The notes under the pieces were generated by a model. It was not told the DNA's origin, did not search any database, and saw only the letters and a list, made by a program, of their open reading frames with translations. A stretch of 64,000 bases of DNA. Origin: Cristatella mucedo. Its lineage: Eukaryota > Bryozoa > Phylactolaemata > Cristatellidae. The position numbers were made by a program, and so were the translations under genes. Position 1 is the first letter of the stretch; each line of letters begins with the position of its first letter. Below, piece by piece: positions 45,236-55,312 of the stretch. The DNA lies in contig WPIO01000193.1 in the NCBI GenBank assembly GCA_009760855.2, positions 62,001-126,000 of the forward strand, written 5' to 3'.

Positions 45236-45617
45236 CACCTTGAATTCTCTCTCAACTCCTTTGCTGCATGTATTGACGACATCCCTACATGAACGGCAGC
45301 AATATTTTCTAAAATAATGAGCTTCAATCAAAATTTGTAGTTCTTGGCAAAGCAAGTGTGATTCAGAAATTGGAAAACATAATGCTCGAAATCGGCATTG
45401 CTGGCATATCACTCGTTGAATCTATACGAAATCTAGCCCTCATGTTATAAAGTGACCTTTCGGTAGACGACCACACCAGCCCTACAATTCAGTCAACCTA
45501 CTTTCAGCTGCATAACAATGCTAAAAGTTGGGCTTCTTCTGAGAATGATACCACACGTTAATTCGTCATTGCATTTGTGGCATCCCGTTCTCACTTCAGT
45601 AATTTACTGCTTGCAGG
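45236..45617 (+). mobile_element. LINE-A RT fragment, left of the LTR element
   Basis: Degenerate plus-strand LINE-A: CACCTTGAATTCTC, GCAGCAATATTTTCTAAA, AAGCAAGTGTGATTCAGAAA, GACGACCACACCAGC. It ends in CTGCTTGCAGG, the equivalent of CTGCTTGCTGG. Continues at 48245 after the inserted element. Confidence 0.75.
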
Positions 45618-45876
45618 TGTTGTGGGCACCTGTAGCTTCGCGGCTGGAATGTATGCCTGCCTGCAGCAGCTGGTTAAGCCTTTGACGTAAGAATGTGGTC
45701 CACCACAGAGGCACTCAAGTATCTGTGGTGAGTCAGTCAGCCCCAGCTTGTATATGTACCCGCTGTTGGAATAAATACGAGAGGCTCGTTCACCTGTCAC
45801 GTTCGCTCGCTCGTGTCTTCGTATCACAATGAGACTCCACTAGCGCTGCTGCCGCCGGAGACACAGTAACCCAACA
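45618..45876 (+). repeat. 5' LTR of non-autonomous element
   Basis: 259 bp, TGTTGTGGGC to ACCCAACA. Shares with the right LTR CTGTGGTGAGTCAGTCAGCC, GTATATGTACCC, GGAATAAA (a likely poly(A) signal), GCTCGTGTCTTC and GAGACT.CACTAGCG.TGCTG. Confidence 0.85.
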
Positions 45877-45877
45877 T

Positions 45878-45893
45878 TGGTAGCAGATAATGC
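45878..45893 (+). other. Primer-binding site, initiator tRNA-Met type
   Basis: TGGTAGCAGATAATGC starts 1 bp after the LTR. The first 10 bases and ATG agree with the complement of the initiator tRNA-Met 3' end. Confidence 0.7.
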
Positions 45894-45961
45894 TTTACTC
45901 AAGCCGAAAAGAGTCCCAGACGTTCTACGGTGTAGATGGGCCGCCTATACTGTGACACGAA

Positions 45962-46375
45962 ATGTTTAACGGCGGTCCGGACTTCATGCTTTGGCTTCTA
46001 ACGCTTGAGAAGGCCGTAGCAAGGCTAAAGATTTTGATGCCACTGAAACATGTTGTGCCAGTGTGTCTGGGTGGTAATGGGATACACGGTTGGGGTGGTC
46101 AGCCGGCCGACGTAAAGCAAGATTACCACAAGCTGCGAGACGAAGTTATCCTGATCTTCTCATCGTCGACCGATGAGGAGGCCGAGCTTGAGGCCGAGAG
46201 GTTTCGGCTGGAGCAGCTCACCGGAGCCGAGGCGACGAGCCAGCTTTATAACCGGTCGACCCCAATGTCAACTGCCGGCAAGATTCAGACCGGCGAGCGA
46301 AACTCATTCGGCTGCCGCAGCCATCCGACCGCAATACCAGTGGAGGAAGCTGGTATGGGACGGCTTCAGACATAG
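45962..46375 (+). CDS. Gag-like protein of the non-autonomous element
   Basis: 137 codons from ATG, 69 bp after the primer site. The first ~75 residues fit a capsid N-terminal domain: FNGGPDFMLWLLTLEKAVAR, VVPVCLGGNGIHGW and VKQDYHKLRDEVILIF, the usual Phe-x-Gly, Trp-Leu, Leu-x-Gly and Asp-Tyr-x-x-Leu pattern of LTR-element Gag. An acidic helix then follows (STDEEAELEAERFRLEQLTG). No zinc knuckle. The frame ends in TAG TAG and, after twelve codons and a TAA, continues in the same frame as the next ORF. It probably packages element RNA, by inference from family. Confidence 0.6.
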   Translation: MFNGGPDFMLWLLTLEKAVARLKILMPLKHVVPVCLGGNGIHGWGGQPADVKQDYHKLRDEVILIFSSSTDEEAELEAERFRLEQLTGAEATSQLYNRSTPMSTAGKIQTGERNSFGCRSHPTAIPVEEAGMGRLQT

Positions 46376-46411
46376 TAGCCACAACAGCCGAATAGCGCCG
46401 GAACAACGTAA

Positions 46412-47005
46412 ATGCTCAGCGGCAGCAGCCGAAGTTTAAGGCGGTGCAGCATGCGACGGCTTGCGGTAGTGGGCAGCGGCGAGGTGATGGTTGCCTGTGA
46501 AACGACTCAGGCGGCCCAAGCGAACGACATCTCGGCGGTGAAGCACAGCAGTGAGAGCTTCCAAGCGGCTGAGAGCATCTTGGTGGCAGAGAGTGCCCGA
46601 GAGAGCCACGCCTTGGCCGGAGAGCTCAGTGACGAGAGCTTCTTCGCAGTGGAGAGCATCAGCACAAGCATCTCGGACCTGAGCACAGAGGAGCACCGGG
46701 AAATTGCGGTCAGAGGCGAGAAGGCAGTAGCCTGTGACCAGGCCCAGGCGGCCCATGGAAGTGACGTCATGGCTGCTAAGTGCTGCTGCAAGAGCGTCGA
46801 AGCAGTAGGGACATGCATCCGTGAGACCGACGTCTTGGCCGCCAAGCCCAGCAGCGCGAGCGTCGTAGTGGCGGAGAGCATCTCAGTGGCCGCAGAGAGC
46901 AGCGCCGAGGTCGTCTCGGTGGTAAAGGGCACCCACACGAGCGTTTCTGCTCAGAGCGCTGAGGAGCACCGAGAGATAGCTGTAGACCGCAAGGTGATAA
47001 TGTAG
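46412..47005 (+). CDS. Repetitive Ala/Ser/Val-rich ORF in the non-autonomous element
   Basis: 197 codons. Unrecognised protein built of two imperfect ~100-residue repeats. Repeat 1 runs VACETTQAAQANDISAVKHS ... STEEHREIAVRGEK and repeat 2 runs VACDQAQAAHGSDVMAAKCC ... SAEEHREIAVDRK. Between these anchors are AES/VES-spaced heptad-like stretches (AAESILVAESARESHALAGE) that may form coiled coil. No membrane segment or catalytic motif. It sits where pol would be in a full element. Long frames on the opposite strand overlap it (46507-46938), so the coding strand is not certain. I prefer plus because it matches the LTR, primer-site and gag orientation and shows protein-level repeats. Confidence 0.45.
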   Translation: MLSGSSRSLRRCSMRRLAVVGSGEVMVACETTQAAQANDISAVKHSSESFQAAESILVAESARESHALAGELSDESFFAVESISTSISDLSTEEHREIAVRGEKAVACDQAQAAHGSDVMAAKCCCKSVEAVGTCIRETDVLAAKPSSASVVVAESISVAAESSAEVVSVVKGTHTSVSAQSAEEHREIAVDRKVIM

Positions 47006-47796
47006 GGGTCGTCGCCAGCTTAACGCCCGGAAGGTTGACGAGCACGTACGAGGTGCAGCAAGCACCGATAGCAAAATGAGTCACTGACCTCTCTACAGGA
47101 TGTAATCGATCAAATTCATGGGCAGTACACGTCTGCGAGCCGGACACGGACGACACGTCCACTCGCGACTCCGGGAGCCGATCGAGAGAGTGGCGGGAAA
47201 AGATTGCATCACTGGGTGGCCATTCAGGCAAGCCTCCACCCAATCAGCTGTAGGCTCCCGGCCGCAGAGACGTTATGCACTACTGCCCTGTCAGGCTAGG
47301 GCGGGGCAACACGGTGGCGATGCTACGCCCACAATAATGGGTGCAGGTTGCCTGCGAGCGAAGCAGCAAGAGCTTCGCTGGGGCGAAACACAACAGCCTG
47401 GGCGTTGCGGCTGCTAAGAAGACCCGTGAGAGCGTCTCGGTGCTGAGCACAGAGCAGCAGAACCGCGAGATTGACTCGGCCGAGTGGAACTCCGACAACG
47501 GTGAGGCTACCATGAGCCTCAGTGGTTTTCGAAGTGCTCGATTGGCCGGCGACGAGCGCATGCGACCGGCCATCGGGGCTCGCACGGAGGTCACATACGG
47601 AAACCACCTGACAGTGGGAGTGGTGCCCCATCTTTGCCTAAGGCGGCCAGCATCTGCGACCGGCTGCTCGCGAGGGGCAGAGCTGACATGGGCCTCCTGG
47701 GAGTGACGGTCACGTAGCCTGCACGAGTTTCGGGCGGCGAGCACAGCCCCCCCCGTCAGTCTGGCGGACTGATATCTATTTGCTATGGTGAAGGGA
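47006..47796 (+). pseudogene. Third repeat unit and tail of the internal region
   Basis: Plus frame 47341-47706 (another frame) contains VACERSSKSFAGAKHNS and VSVLSTEQQNREID, which resemble the VAC...STEEHREI unit of the preceding ORF, so a third, diverged and frameshifted unit lies here. 47006-47340 has no clear repeat. Confidence 0.4.
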
Positions 47797-48244
47797 TGTT
47801 GTGTCCACGTGTGGCTTCTCGGCAGCGATGTATGCACTGCCTTCGCGGCCAGTAGTTGAGCCTTTAACGTAAGCATGTGGCCTACCACCGAGCCGCTCAC
47901 CTATCTGTGGTGAGTCAGTCAGCCCCAGCACGTATATGTACCCACTGGCGGAATAAAGATGAGAGTCTCGTTCAGCACTCAGTTTGACCGCTCGTGTCTT
48001 CTTGGTGTGGTGAGCCGTGATGGCACACTGGGTAAGGCGGCTGCTTTCACGACCTCGGTCCCGAGGTCATGGGTTCGATTCCTGCGATGGGCGATATTGT
48101 ATCGCCACTGCAAGTGGTGGTGATAGCCGTAAAGGCTCTTCTTTTGCTATAAAAAAAGAGGCTGTTTAATCAGCTAGGATTTTTTTTCTTGTCACCGTGA
48201 GACTTCACTAGCGATGCTGCCGACGTAGACGCAGTAACGTAACA
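47797..48244 (+). repeat. 3' LTR of non-autonomous element, split by SINE-1
   Basis: LTR halves 47797-48004 and about 48189-48244. Divergence from the 5' LTR is visible throughout, so the insertion is not recent. Confidence 0.82.
48005..48188 (+). mobile_element. SINE-1 nested in LTR
   Basis: Box A TGGCACACTGGG, box B GGTTCGATTCC, body ATCGCCACTGCAAGTGGTGG, AGGCTCTTCTTTTGCTAT, CTGTTTAATCAGCTAGGATT, T-run. Flanked by TTCTTG on both sides, a likely target duplication. Confidence 0.85.
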
Positions 48245-48660
48245 CTGGTCAACTGGCCTGTGCAATCGTGTGCTTACAGGAGGTGCAAAACTCTATAGCT
48301 AAACCATGCCTTTACTTTGTATTCTCTCACAGCCTTCAACTGATTCCCGACTTGCGGCAAAAAATCTCTTGGCTAGATCACATGCACAAAGAAACTTGAA
48401 ACGCACCTATTTACAGCAGCATTTAGTGGGTCCCTTTCATTCAACCTTTATATGGTTATGTTTGGTGACAGTGTGCCGGCCGCCACTAACCATATTTGCA
48501 TGCTATACCTATGCTTATCATTCCTAACTGCGTTATTCTTGCAGCTTTTCGTTCATGCTGTCATTAACCATTCAATCGATTGTGTTTCCTTTGCAAGAGC
48601 CTGGGAAGAGATTGAATGCCTTGAGGGTGCTTTATCAAGTGTATTATTAATATTATTATT
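48245..48660 (+). mobile_element. LINE-A C-terminus and 3' end, right of the LTR element
   Basis: Resumes at CTGGTCAACTGGCCTGTGCA, skips the LHWLPVKQ part, and ends with AAGAGATTGAATGCCTTGAG, GGTGCTTTATCAAGTGTATT and an (ATT)n tail. Confidence 0.75.
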
Positions 48661-48719
48661 ATTGAGCTGCAATCTAGGCACTGTCTGTCTTCTACCCCGA
48701 TCTAGTTTAAACTAACTAG

Positions 48720-50690
48720 AGAGTGGTTGTTCGATGTACCAATTACCAAGCCACATAATATTAACTGTCTGTGTTGATACTGCCACCATAATTTGAGCGC
48801 TCCATCTTAGGACATGCATGGTGATTCACGGCAATTGCTCGGCTTTGATTCCAATCCGATTTAATTCTATCGGTAATTGGCTGCTCCAAGCGACCATCAA
48901 TGAAAGGTTTTAGTACATGTTTTAGTACAGTCTCATTTCATGTGTACCTACTTGTGTACAAGTCCAAAGACTCAATCAAACACAGTCGATGATAAGCTAT
49001 TGTGTCCAAAGATAATCGTCTGAATCCCCCTGCATCCGTCATAGAATGTCTGAAACCAAATCGAAAACGAAGCAAGCGTACCAAAAGGTCCCGTCGCAAC
49101 AGCAGATATTTTAATTATCAAATGGAGCCTGGAAGAATAATGTCCATGGCAAAGTAAACGCTGAATGAGTCTGCCAGCCAGTATTAGAATGATCAAGCTT
49201 TAAATGTAACCTGAGATGTGAGAACGCGAGTAATGCTTACAGCATGAAAAAACTGGTACTGCCTGCTTCTTCAGATAATCGGCTAATTGTGTCGGCTCCT
49301 GTGATCCTGTGGAGGTATAACTACTATAAAACGCAGTGAATTAAAGTAACTTTATAACCGTTGTAAAAGCTCCAAGTCTCGTTCGTATTGTTGCAGTAGA
49401 GAAACATGTCTTTATTATACTTGTCTGCATGTGCTCATGATGAACCAGAGTGATTCACTTATAATCATGTAATTCTTGAATACGTTGAGCATGCTGTGGT
49501 ATACCGTCTGATCATGCTCTGTTGAAACCGTATGTATAGTGTCGCTAAAAAGATTTAGTTATCAGAGGCTGCTATACAATTATATGATAGTTAATATTAA
49601 CTTAATCACAATATGGCTGATAAATCAAGCAACTTTCAGCAGACTCGATCACAGGCTTACAGCTGCTCTCTTCAAGTGCTCGTACTCACCACTAGGGGCA
49701 GGAAGTGTCTGCCGGAGAGCGATGGTGGTAAAGCTCATGGCTGACACCATAGCCAGGTCCCAAGTCAGAGAGTAATTACTAGGTACGTATGTATACATCA
49801 CCCTATTTGTAGGCTTTTATTTTACTGAGGATACTTAGCTAGTGTGCTTGGTTCTAATCGACGTTCGTCAGCCAAGCTGATTGCCCATAATCTCCAGCAT
49901 TACAAAATTTATTAAAACGTAAATGGACATTTGATTAGCCGGAGGCTCGTAGTGCCAGAGACTTCTGCAACAGCTTTAGCAGTCTTGAAATCACTTCCAG
50001 GATTCTGAACAGAGCTTGGAGCTGGCATCTCAGCGAAGTGAATGACTTGGAACTAGCTGCACCTCCTTTCCGCCGCCTGCAGCTAGAGCCGTAAAAGCTT
50101 AATTGCTTCCCTTTTGCATCAATCGTATCAACAGCCGGTAGCTGCATTTGAGCACCACTCACATTCAATGTCACGTGCAGGAAACCTGTGAAAAGAGACA
50201 TATTGCAGCTACAGGCACAGCAGAAAAAACATATTAACGTGAGAGAAAGGCTAATCTAGAAACAGGAATCCGAAACGAAGCCGGTTGTGCATGTGGGAGT
50301 GCACATGGCAGTAACTAAGCTCATTATCAAACAACAAAGGAATGGCAATTTTAATTTGCTACTGACACAGGAAGACATTCAAAAGGCAGAAAAACTTAAG
50401 TATAACAAGCCAGAAGAGTTGAAGTGGTTTTATTTAAGTTAAAACAGCACTGCAATTATCGACCATTTTCATTACCAAAGTAGGGAATTTCGTCTTAGCC
50501 AGGAATCTTGCACTGATACAGAAAACCCAGCCGGCCATGAGCTTGTGTTGCTTCAAATTGGAAGGCATGCTGCGACTATATAATAAGTCATTACAATAAA
50601 TTACGCGTGTGTCATAAGCAAAGCAGGATCATTATGGCAACTATAATAAACAGAACACGTTGCTATGGAAGAGCTAAAGTAATTTCTTGT
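48720..50690. repeat. Unit 4 left part
   Basis: Counterpart of 14790-16620 (unit 1), including the LINE-A3 3' UTR (49190-49640) and the intergenic block downstream of the propeller gene (49860-50690). No supported ORF. Confidence 0.8.
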
Positions 50691-50735
50691 TGGTTGCACC
50701 AGGTAGCTAATTTAAAGTGAGCACGCATTACATGA

Positions 50736-50741
50736 TTTATT
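50736..50741 (-). terminator. Candidate poly(A) signal, gene C
   Basis: AATAAA on the minus strand, 120 bp after the stop. Conserved position in copies A and B. Confidence 0.45.
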
Positions 50742-50860
50742 TAATTCAGCAGTTATCTGTCCCATAACAGTACATACAGCTTATATCCTAAAACTGCAGG
50801 ACGTTACACGGTGCAGCAATTAAATCAAGCACCACAACTCAAACATTATGCTACGCATTA

Positions 50861-51706
50861 TCAGGTGGAGCTGCTGGCTGGGTAGACGGTAAGCTTGTCA
50901 TCTATGCTAAGGACCGCTAGGACGCTCTGCTTTCCTTTAGCCAGCGACAGAGCATACAATCCTTTTCCAGCGTGGCTACCACATGCTAAGACTACCTCCA
51001 GATTCTGACCGCCATCAATTCCACTGGCCATCACGACATTAACGCCAGACACGCCCAAGTAGAGCACACGTCCAAAAGGCTGAGGGCAGATGTCTGTAAA
51101 TTTGTTGATTGACTCGTGTCGCCAGAGTCTGTCGCCAGAGTGACTGTAGCCGTCCACCACGTACTTTTCTCTCCCGTCGCTGAGCTTGACTGCACTGTTG
51201 CTGGATGTGACGACTAATTTAGCCGTTACTGCAACGCTGCATATGTCGTACTCGAGCTTACGTCGGTACAGCTCCGTGCCGCAGCACAGTTTCACGAGCA
51301 CCAGCTGAGGGCCACGCCACCAGCGGTTATTTTCACTCTCTAGTCTATTCTCGCATGCAGCTAGGAGGTTGCCGTGGACGGCCAGTCGCCTTGGTGGTGA
51401 CTGGAGTAGCACAGCGACACGCTTGTCTTCGAGCCAGGCACCGTCGCTCGAAGAGCAGCGATGCAGCAGTGCGACGAGCCTCGAAGCAAACAAGCCAACA
51501 GCCGCTCGACCGTCGTCCAGAACGTCCACTGTGAGGACGTACTCATCTCCCCCTCCTTCCTGTCTTGTTGGCTTCCAGCAGTGCAGCTCCTTCCCGCTCG
51601 TGTCGCACTCCTTCAGTCCGAGCTGGACAGCAGCCACTAGCAGAGTGCCTTCGTCCGTGACAGCCACGTCCAAGCAGCTGTGAGGGCACTGCCAGCTGCG
51701 AGACAT
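50861..51706 (-). CDS. Beta-propeller-like repeat protein, copy C
   Basis: 281 codons from ATG 51706, the best preserved member. Function unknown. Blade-like units: residues 12-34 (LDVAVTDEGTLLVAAVQLG), 57-80 (VLTVDVLDDGRAAVGLFASR), 92-140 (LEDKRVAVLL..RRLAVHGNLLAACE), 155-198 (ICSVAVTAKLVVTSSNSAVK, then DGYSHSGDRLWRHE) and 203-276 ending VLSIDDKLTVYPA. The alternation of short strands, Asp-Gly turns and small residues suggests a five- or six-bladed NHL/WD/YncE-like fold, but no signature is strong enough to name it. Cys-rich for its length. No signal peptide or membrane helix, so probably intracellular. The frame is open well upstream of the ATG (SSANSAFSPALGAASV), similar to copy B, so the annotated start may be internal and the ORF may be a terminal exon. 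Confidence 0.7.
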   Translation of the reverse strand: MSRSWQCPHSCLDVAVTDEGTLLVAAVQLGLKECDTSGKELHCWKPTRQEGGGDEYVLTVDVLDDGRAAVGLFASRLVALLHRCSSSDGAWLEDKRVAVLLQSPPRRLAVHGNLLAACENRLESENNRWWRGPQLVLVKLCCGTELYRRKLEYDICSVAVTAKLVVTSSNSAVKLSDGREKYVVDGYSHSGDRLWRHESINKFTDICPQPFGRVLYLGVSGVNVVMASGIDGGQNLEVVLACGSHAGKGLYALSLAKGKQSVLAVLSIDDKLTVYPASSST

Positions 51707-51900
51707 GACTGAAGCTGCGCCAAGCGCAGGTGAAAATGCTGAGTTTGCTGAGCTACAAAATAAGTCCTCGCAGCTTTGAGGATACTGCCAGCTGCCAGAC
51801 GCTGGGCCAAACGCCAGTGGAAATAGGGAGTTTACAGCGCTACAAATTGATAAATGCTAGATAAAAGAATTGGCCAGCTGCGAGACAATCGGCAAAACGA
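51707..51900 (-). other. Upstream coding-like segment and tandem 5' duplication of gene C
   Basis: Minus strand: SWQYPQSC (about 51795-51770) repeats SWQCPHSC of the annotated N-terminus, and CAGCTGCCAGACGCTGGGCC-type blocks occur twice. The older edge carries TTCTTTTATCTAG (ending 51858), the counterpart of the candidate acceptors in A and B. Confidence 0.4.
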
Positions 51901-52140
51901 CAAATATAAAATAAGACGTAGCCAATTAATAATGCTAGAAGGTATGAGTCACTAAACGGTTGAATAAATTTTAAATTCTTGATTATAAATAAAAGGAGCC
52001 AACAAAAATTATCGAGTAGCATTGCAATTGGTATTTTAATAGCTAGAGGCAAGAAATAAAAATTGCAAGACATGTTTAGGAGTAGAACGCTCAACCAGAA
52101 AGTAAACAAAAAGTGTAGGTAGGAGTCATGCTCAGTGATT
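51900..52140. repeat. Unit 4 sequence upstream of gene C
   Basis: Matches 24290-24480 and 26400-26620 (TAAATAATGCTAGAAG, AAACGGTTGAA, GGCAAGAAATAA, AGTAGAACGC). Confidence 0.65.
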
Positions 52141-52900
52141 TATCAACTCTGTATCGACAGACACCTCAAGACACCAGTGCATGCTTACATTAAACATTTT
52201 CTTTCAATTTAATTAGATTTTACTTTTACACATTTCTTCAGCAAAGAAGTCGCACAAGTCAAGGTATACAAGAAAATTCCGTTACCGTAGCATGAAAGTC
52301 GTTCAACTCCAAGGTACGCAAATTACCACAGCAGTAACGGCTTTCTAGTACCACAACAAAAGTATTACTAGTGTGACTCCACAACAGAATGGTGGCTCAG
52401 CCAGCTGCAGACTGCCATCTTCCGTGACTGGCTCTAACCGAAAATTTGACACGTGACTTCCGGTTGTCGGAAGACAAACCGAAAGCAGGCAGTGCTACCC
52501 GGTAAGCGAACACTAATTAATTTAGTACATTTAGAACCATGCGAGTACTGGTGGCCGAAATTCCAAGAAAACACTGTAATCTGTTCATAACAGTTAACGA
52601 AAACATTAATTAAAGACTAGTACAGAGTTCGAAATAATTGGTTATTAGCTACAGGTAGGCTGATTTAGAACTCACGTTAATATAGCAGCAGAAGAGCCTT
52701 GCTGGCTATCTTGACCAAAGGCAAAACCAGACCTTGAAAAAACCAAAACCAGAAAAAACCGGCCAGAAACTCGACGATTAGTAAAACATTTCACCTCCAG
52801 ACCTAAAATCCATAACTTATTAATATTACCCTCTATTTAGCTGACACCTGGAGCTAAAGGAAAGAAGAAAACGCATTGCCACCTTTTCTCATTATGGGCC
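52140..52900. repeat. Unit 4 downstream block
   Basis: Closest match to 40970-41570 (CAAGGTACGCAAATTACCAC, GGTGGCTCAG, CTGCCATCTTCCGTGACTG). A local AACCAGA-rich expansion lies at 52725-52775. Confidence 0.75.
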
Positions 52901-52929
52901 ATTTAAACATTTTTGTTATGGCTTAGCAT

Positions 52930-53088
52930 GTGGGTTCAGCACCAAATTTTGAGCACTTACTGACTCTTTGTCTTCTGCGGCTCACTTGCATTGCCCTACT
53001 CATATCAAGGTCACACACTTGACCAAATATCTGGTACAAATGCATGCTATAATTAACAATTGTTATTAACGTGGCTTATCTAAAGTAA
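52930..53088 (+). mobile_element. LINE-A endonuclease fragment, left of LINE-B
   Basis: TTCAGCACCAAATTTTGAGC to GTGGCTTATCTA. Continues at about 54925 with GACCACATGC. The uninterrupted form is at 41735-41765. Confidence 0.75.
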
Positions 53089-54925
53089 TGTTCTGTATCT
53101 CCGTCTGTAACTCCACAACATCCTAAAAACCCTGTGGGTGTTACGCAGGACAGTTTTGTATATCCCACTCTCAGCCTAAGCGGGGTTCGGTACGCATTTG
53201 GTAGCCAATAGACTTCGTCTCTCGCAGTAAAGAGAAAGTGGCAAGCCTAGCAGAGTCAGGAGAGCAGTTGAGGTAGTATAAAATATATATATATATAATG
53301 TATATATATAATAGCATAAAAATAACAGCTAAGGATAGCTGAAAAGGATGTGTCATAGTCAGCAGTAGGAGAGTAGTTGTCGTTGCCTAAGAATTGTGGA
53401 AGCGAGTTCCACAGCCTAATCCTTGCCGAGCTAAAGCTTCTGTCGCTAACTGTATTTAAGCAGGGGAATGAGACAGCTAATTTATTGTCCACACAGGACC
53501 TAATGTCGCGAACAGGCTGAAACTGATGCAGCAGTTCAGCTAGGTACGAAGGAGCCGAGCCGTGGCGGGCCTTGTGAGTCAGCGCAATAACTTTGCTCTG
53601 TATCAGTTGCTCAACCGGCATCCATCCTAGCTCTTTCAGCTAAGGAGACACGTGCTCAAACCACTGGGACTTGAAAACTAGCCTTGCAGCCATATTCATA
53701 GTCCGCTGCACTGCCATAATAGCTTTCTTTGGCAGCTGAGCCCAAAGGGAATTACAATAATCAAGCCGAGACAGAACTAAAGAGCTAGTTAGATTTTTTA
53801 CAAGCCACTATGGGAGACAGCTCCTAATCTCGAAAAAGGGATCGGATGTGATGGCAAGCTGTAGAGGCAGTCTTCTGAATGAAGCTTTTGAAATTGAGGC
53901 AGCTGTCGAACACGACTCCTAAATTTCGAGCACGTGGTGAAGGTCGCACAATAGCATCACCTGTTAGAACGGCAAAGCCTTTCAATCCAGCCACACGCTT
54001 AGGATGATCTATGAGCAGCAGTTTGGTTTCATCATCATTTAATTTCAGGAAGTTTTTCGACATCCACAATCGAATATCGGCAAGGAAAGCATTCAGTTTC
54101 TCAGTTGCTGCAGCAGATTATGACGGTTTGAATGACAAATGCAACTGAGTATCATCAGCATAGAAGTAATATCCTAGTCCATGTGCCTTAATCACTTTTC
54201 CGAGAGGTTGTGTGTAAATAGGGAACAGCAACGGACCGAGTACAGACCCTTGAGGGACTCCACAGGTGACCCTTCTCGTGTATGAGACCTGACCCCAGCA
54301 CGACACGGATTGAACACAATTAGACAAGTAAGACGTAAGCCACGCCAGTGCTTCGTCTGCCAGACCAATCGTTGTTCTCATTCGTTCAAGCAGAACTCCA
54401 TGATCAATGGCGTCGAAAGCTGCAGACTAATCTACCGAGCTAGGGCAGTGTCATTCCCGTCGTCGCTACCACGTAGAATGTCATTGTCAACACGGAGGAG
54501 AGCAGTTTCAGTAGAGTGCTGCCTCTTGAACCCTGATTGAAATTGTTCTGAAATTCCATTATTTTCAATATGTTCAACCAGCTGCTTAGCAACAATTCTT
54601 TCAATAATCTTTGATAAGAACGGAAGAAGTGAAACTGGGCGAGAGTTTGCTAGAACCTCTGTGTGTAATTCAGGCTTTTTAAAAATAGGTCCAACGATTG
54701 CCGATTTGAAGGAATTGGGGACGACCCCTCTTACCAATGAAGCATTAAAAATTTTGGTTATAGCAGGCCAAGTTAGTCTGCTAGTGAAGACCACAGAGAT
54801 GAAGGTATAGGGTCTTCAGGAGACGATCTCTTTTTGCTAGACCTTATTAAGGCAGCCACATCGCATGCAGAAACATCGGAGAACCTTTTAAAGAAGGTCA
54901 CAAGTTTAGGAACGGCGATTGCTGA
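53089..54925 (-). mobile_element. LINE-B, second copy, nested in LINE-A
   Basis: More 5' sequence than the first copy: minus strand DVAALIRSSKKRSSPEDPIP, NASLVRGVVPNSFKSAIVGP, ANSRPVSLLPFLSKIIERIV, then SGFKRQHSTETALLRVDNDI, broken motif A, CGVPQGSVLGPLLFPIYTQP and YADDTQLHLSFKPS followed by the same TAA as in the 43.7 kb copy. The 3' part has several frameshifts (53256-53621) and a TATATA expansion at 53277-53312, and only one TAATG remains of the tail. Confidence 0.88.
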
Positions 54926-55310
54926 CCACATGCCGATCGCATTAGTTCTATGCAGCATGCAAACCTCCTCTTCATCTATGAAAAATGCAAATCAAATAAC
55001 CTTGATAACCTTGAGGTCTGTGATGGTCATGCGAAAATGCTTTCTAGGCCACGACTTCTTAATCCATCTTCCCGACCTATACCCGGTAATAGATTGCTCT
55101 CACGTCATACTCGAAGGCATGCTCTCAAAATAGGCCAATCTGACTGAGCACACTGTGTGCCCTCACTCTGACTACCTATGGTTAAACACATACGTTAAGC
55201 TAGCTAGGTCTACTAAGCCCAAGGTTTAAAAAAGTATAAACAACATCAGGTCTGATTGTCAATCGACAGACATACGTTGACTATAGTAGATCCAAACAAT
55301 CGCAAAGATT
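54925..55310 (+). mobile_element. LINE-A endonuclease/linker fragment, right of LINE-B
   Basis: GACCACATGCCGATCGCATT, CCACGACTTCTTAATCC, GCCAATCTGACTGAGCACAC, CTATGGTTAA.CACATA, corresponding to 28100-28480 and 41750-42125. Confidence 0.7.
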
Positions 55311-55312
55311 AA

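Larger units (their letters stand above)
45618..48244 (+). mobile_element. Non-autonomous LTR retrotransposon (gag-like plus repeat ORF, no pol)
   Basis: Two related direct LTRs (45618-45876; 47797-48244 including a nested SINE), both starting TGTTGTG and ending AACA, enclose 1.92 kb. A primer site follows the left LTR at once, and a purine run GGTGAAGGGA precedes the right LTR. The target duplication looks like CAGG/CTGG (4 bp, one mismatch) within LINE-A. The interior holds a Gag-like frame and an Ala/Ser/Val-rich repetitive frame but no protease, RT, RNase H or integrase motif, so mobility would need another element's enzymes. Confidence 0.8.

Noticed and set aside
46436-46938. Antisense frames of 106 and 143 codons in the non-autonomous LTR element
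   Set aside because: Opposite to LTR, primer site and gag orientation. Kept only as a caveat to the repetitive ORF.
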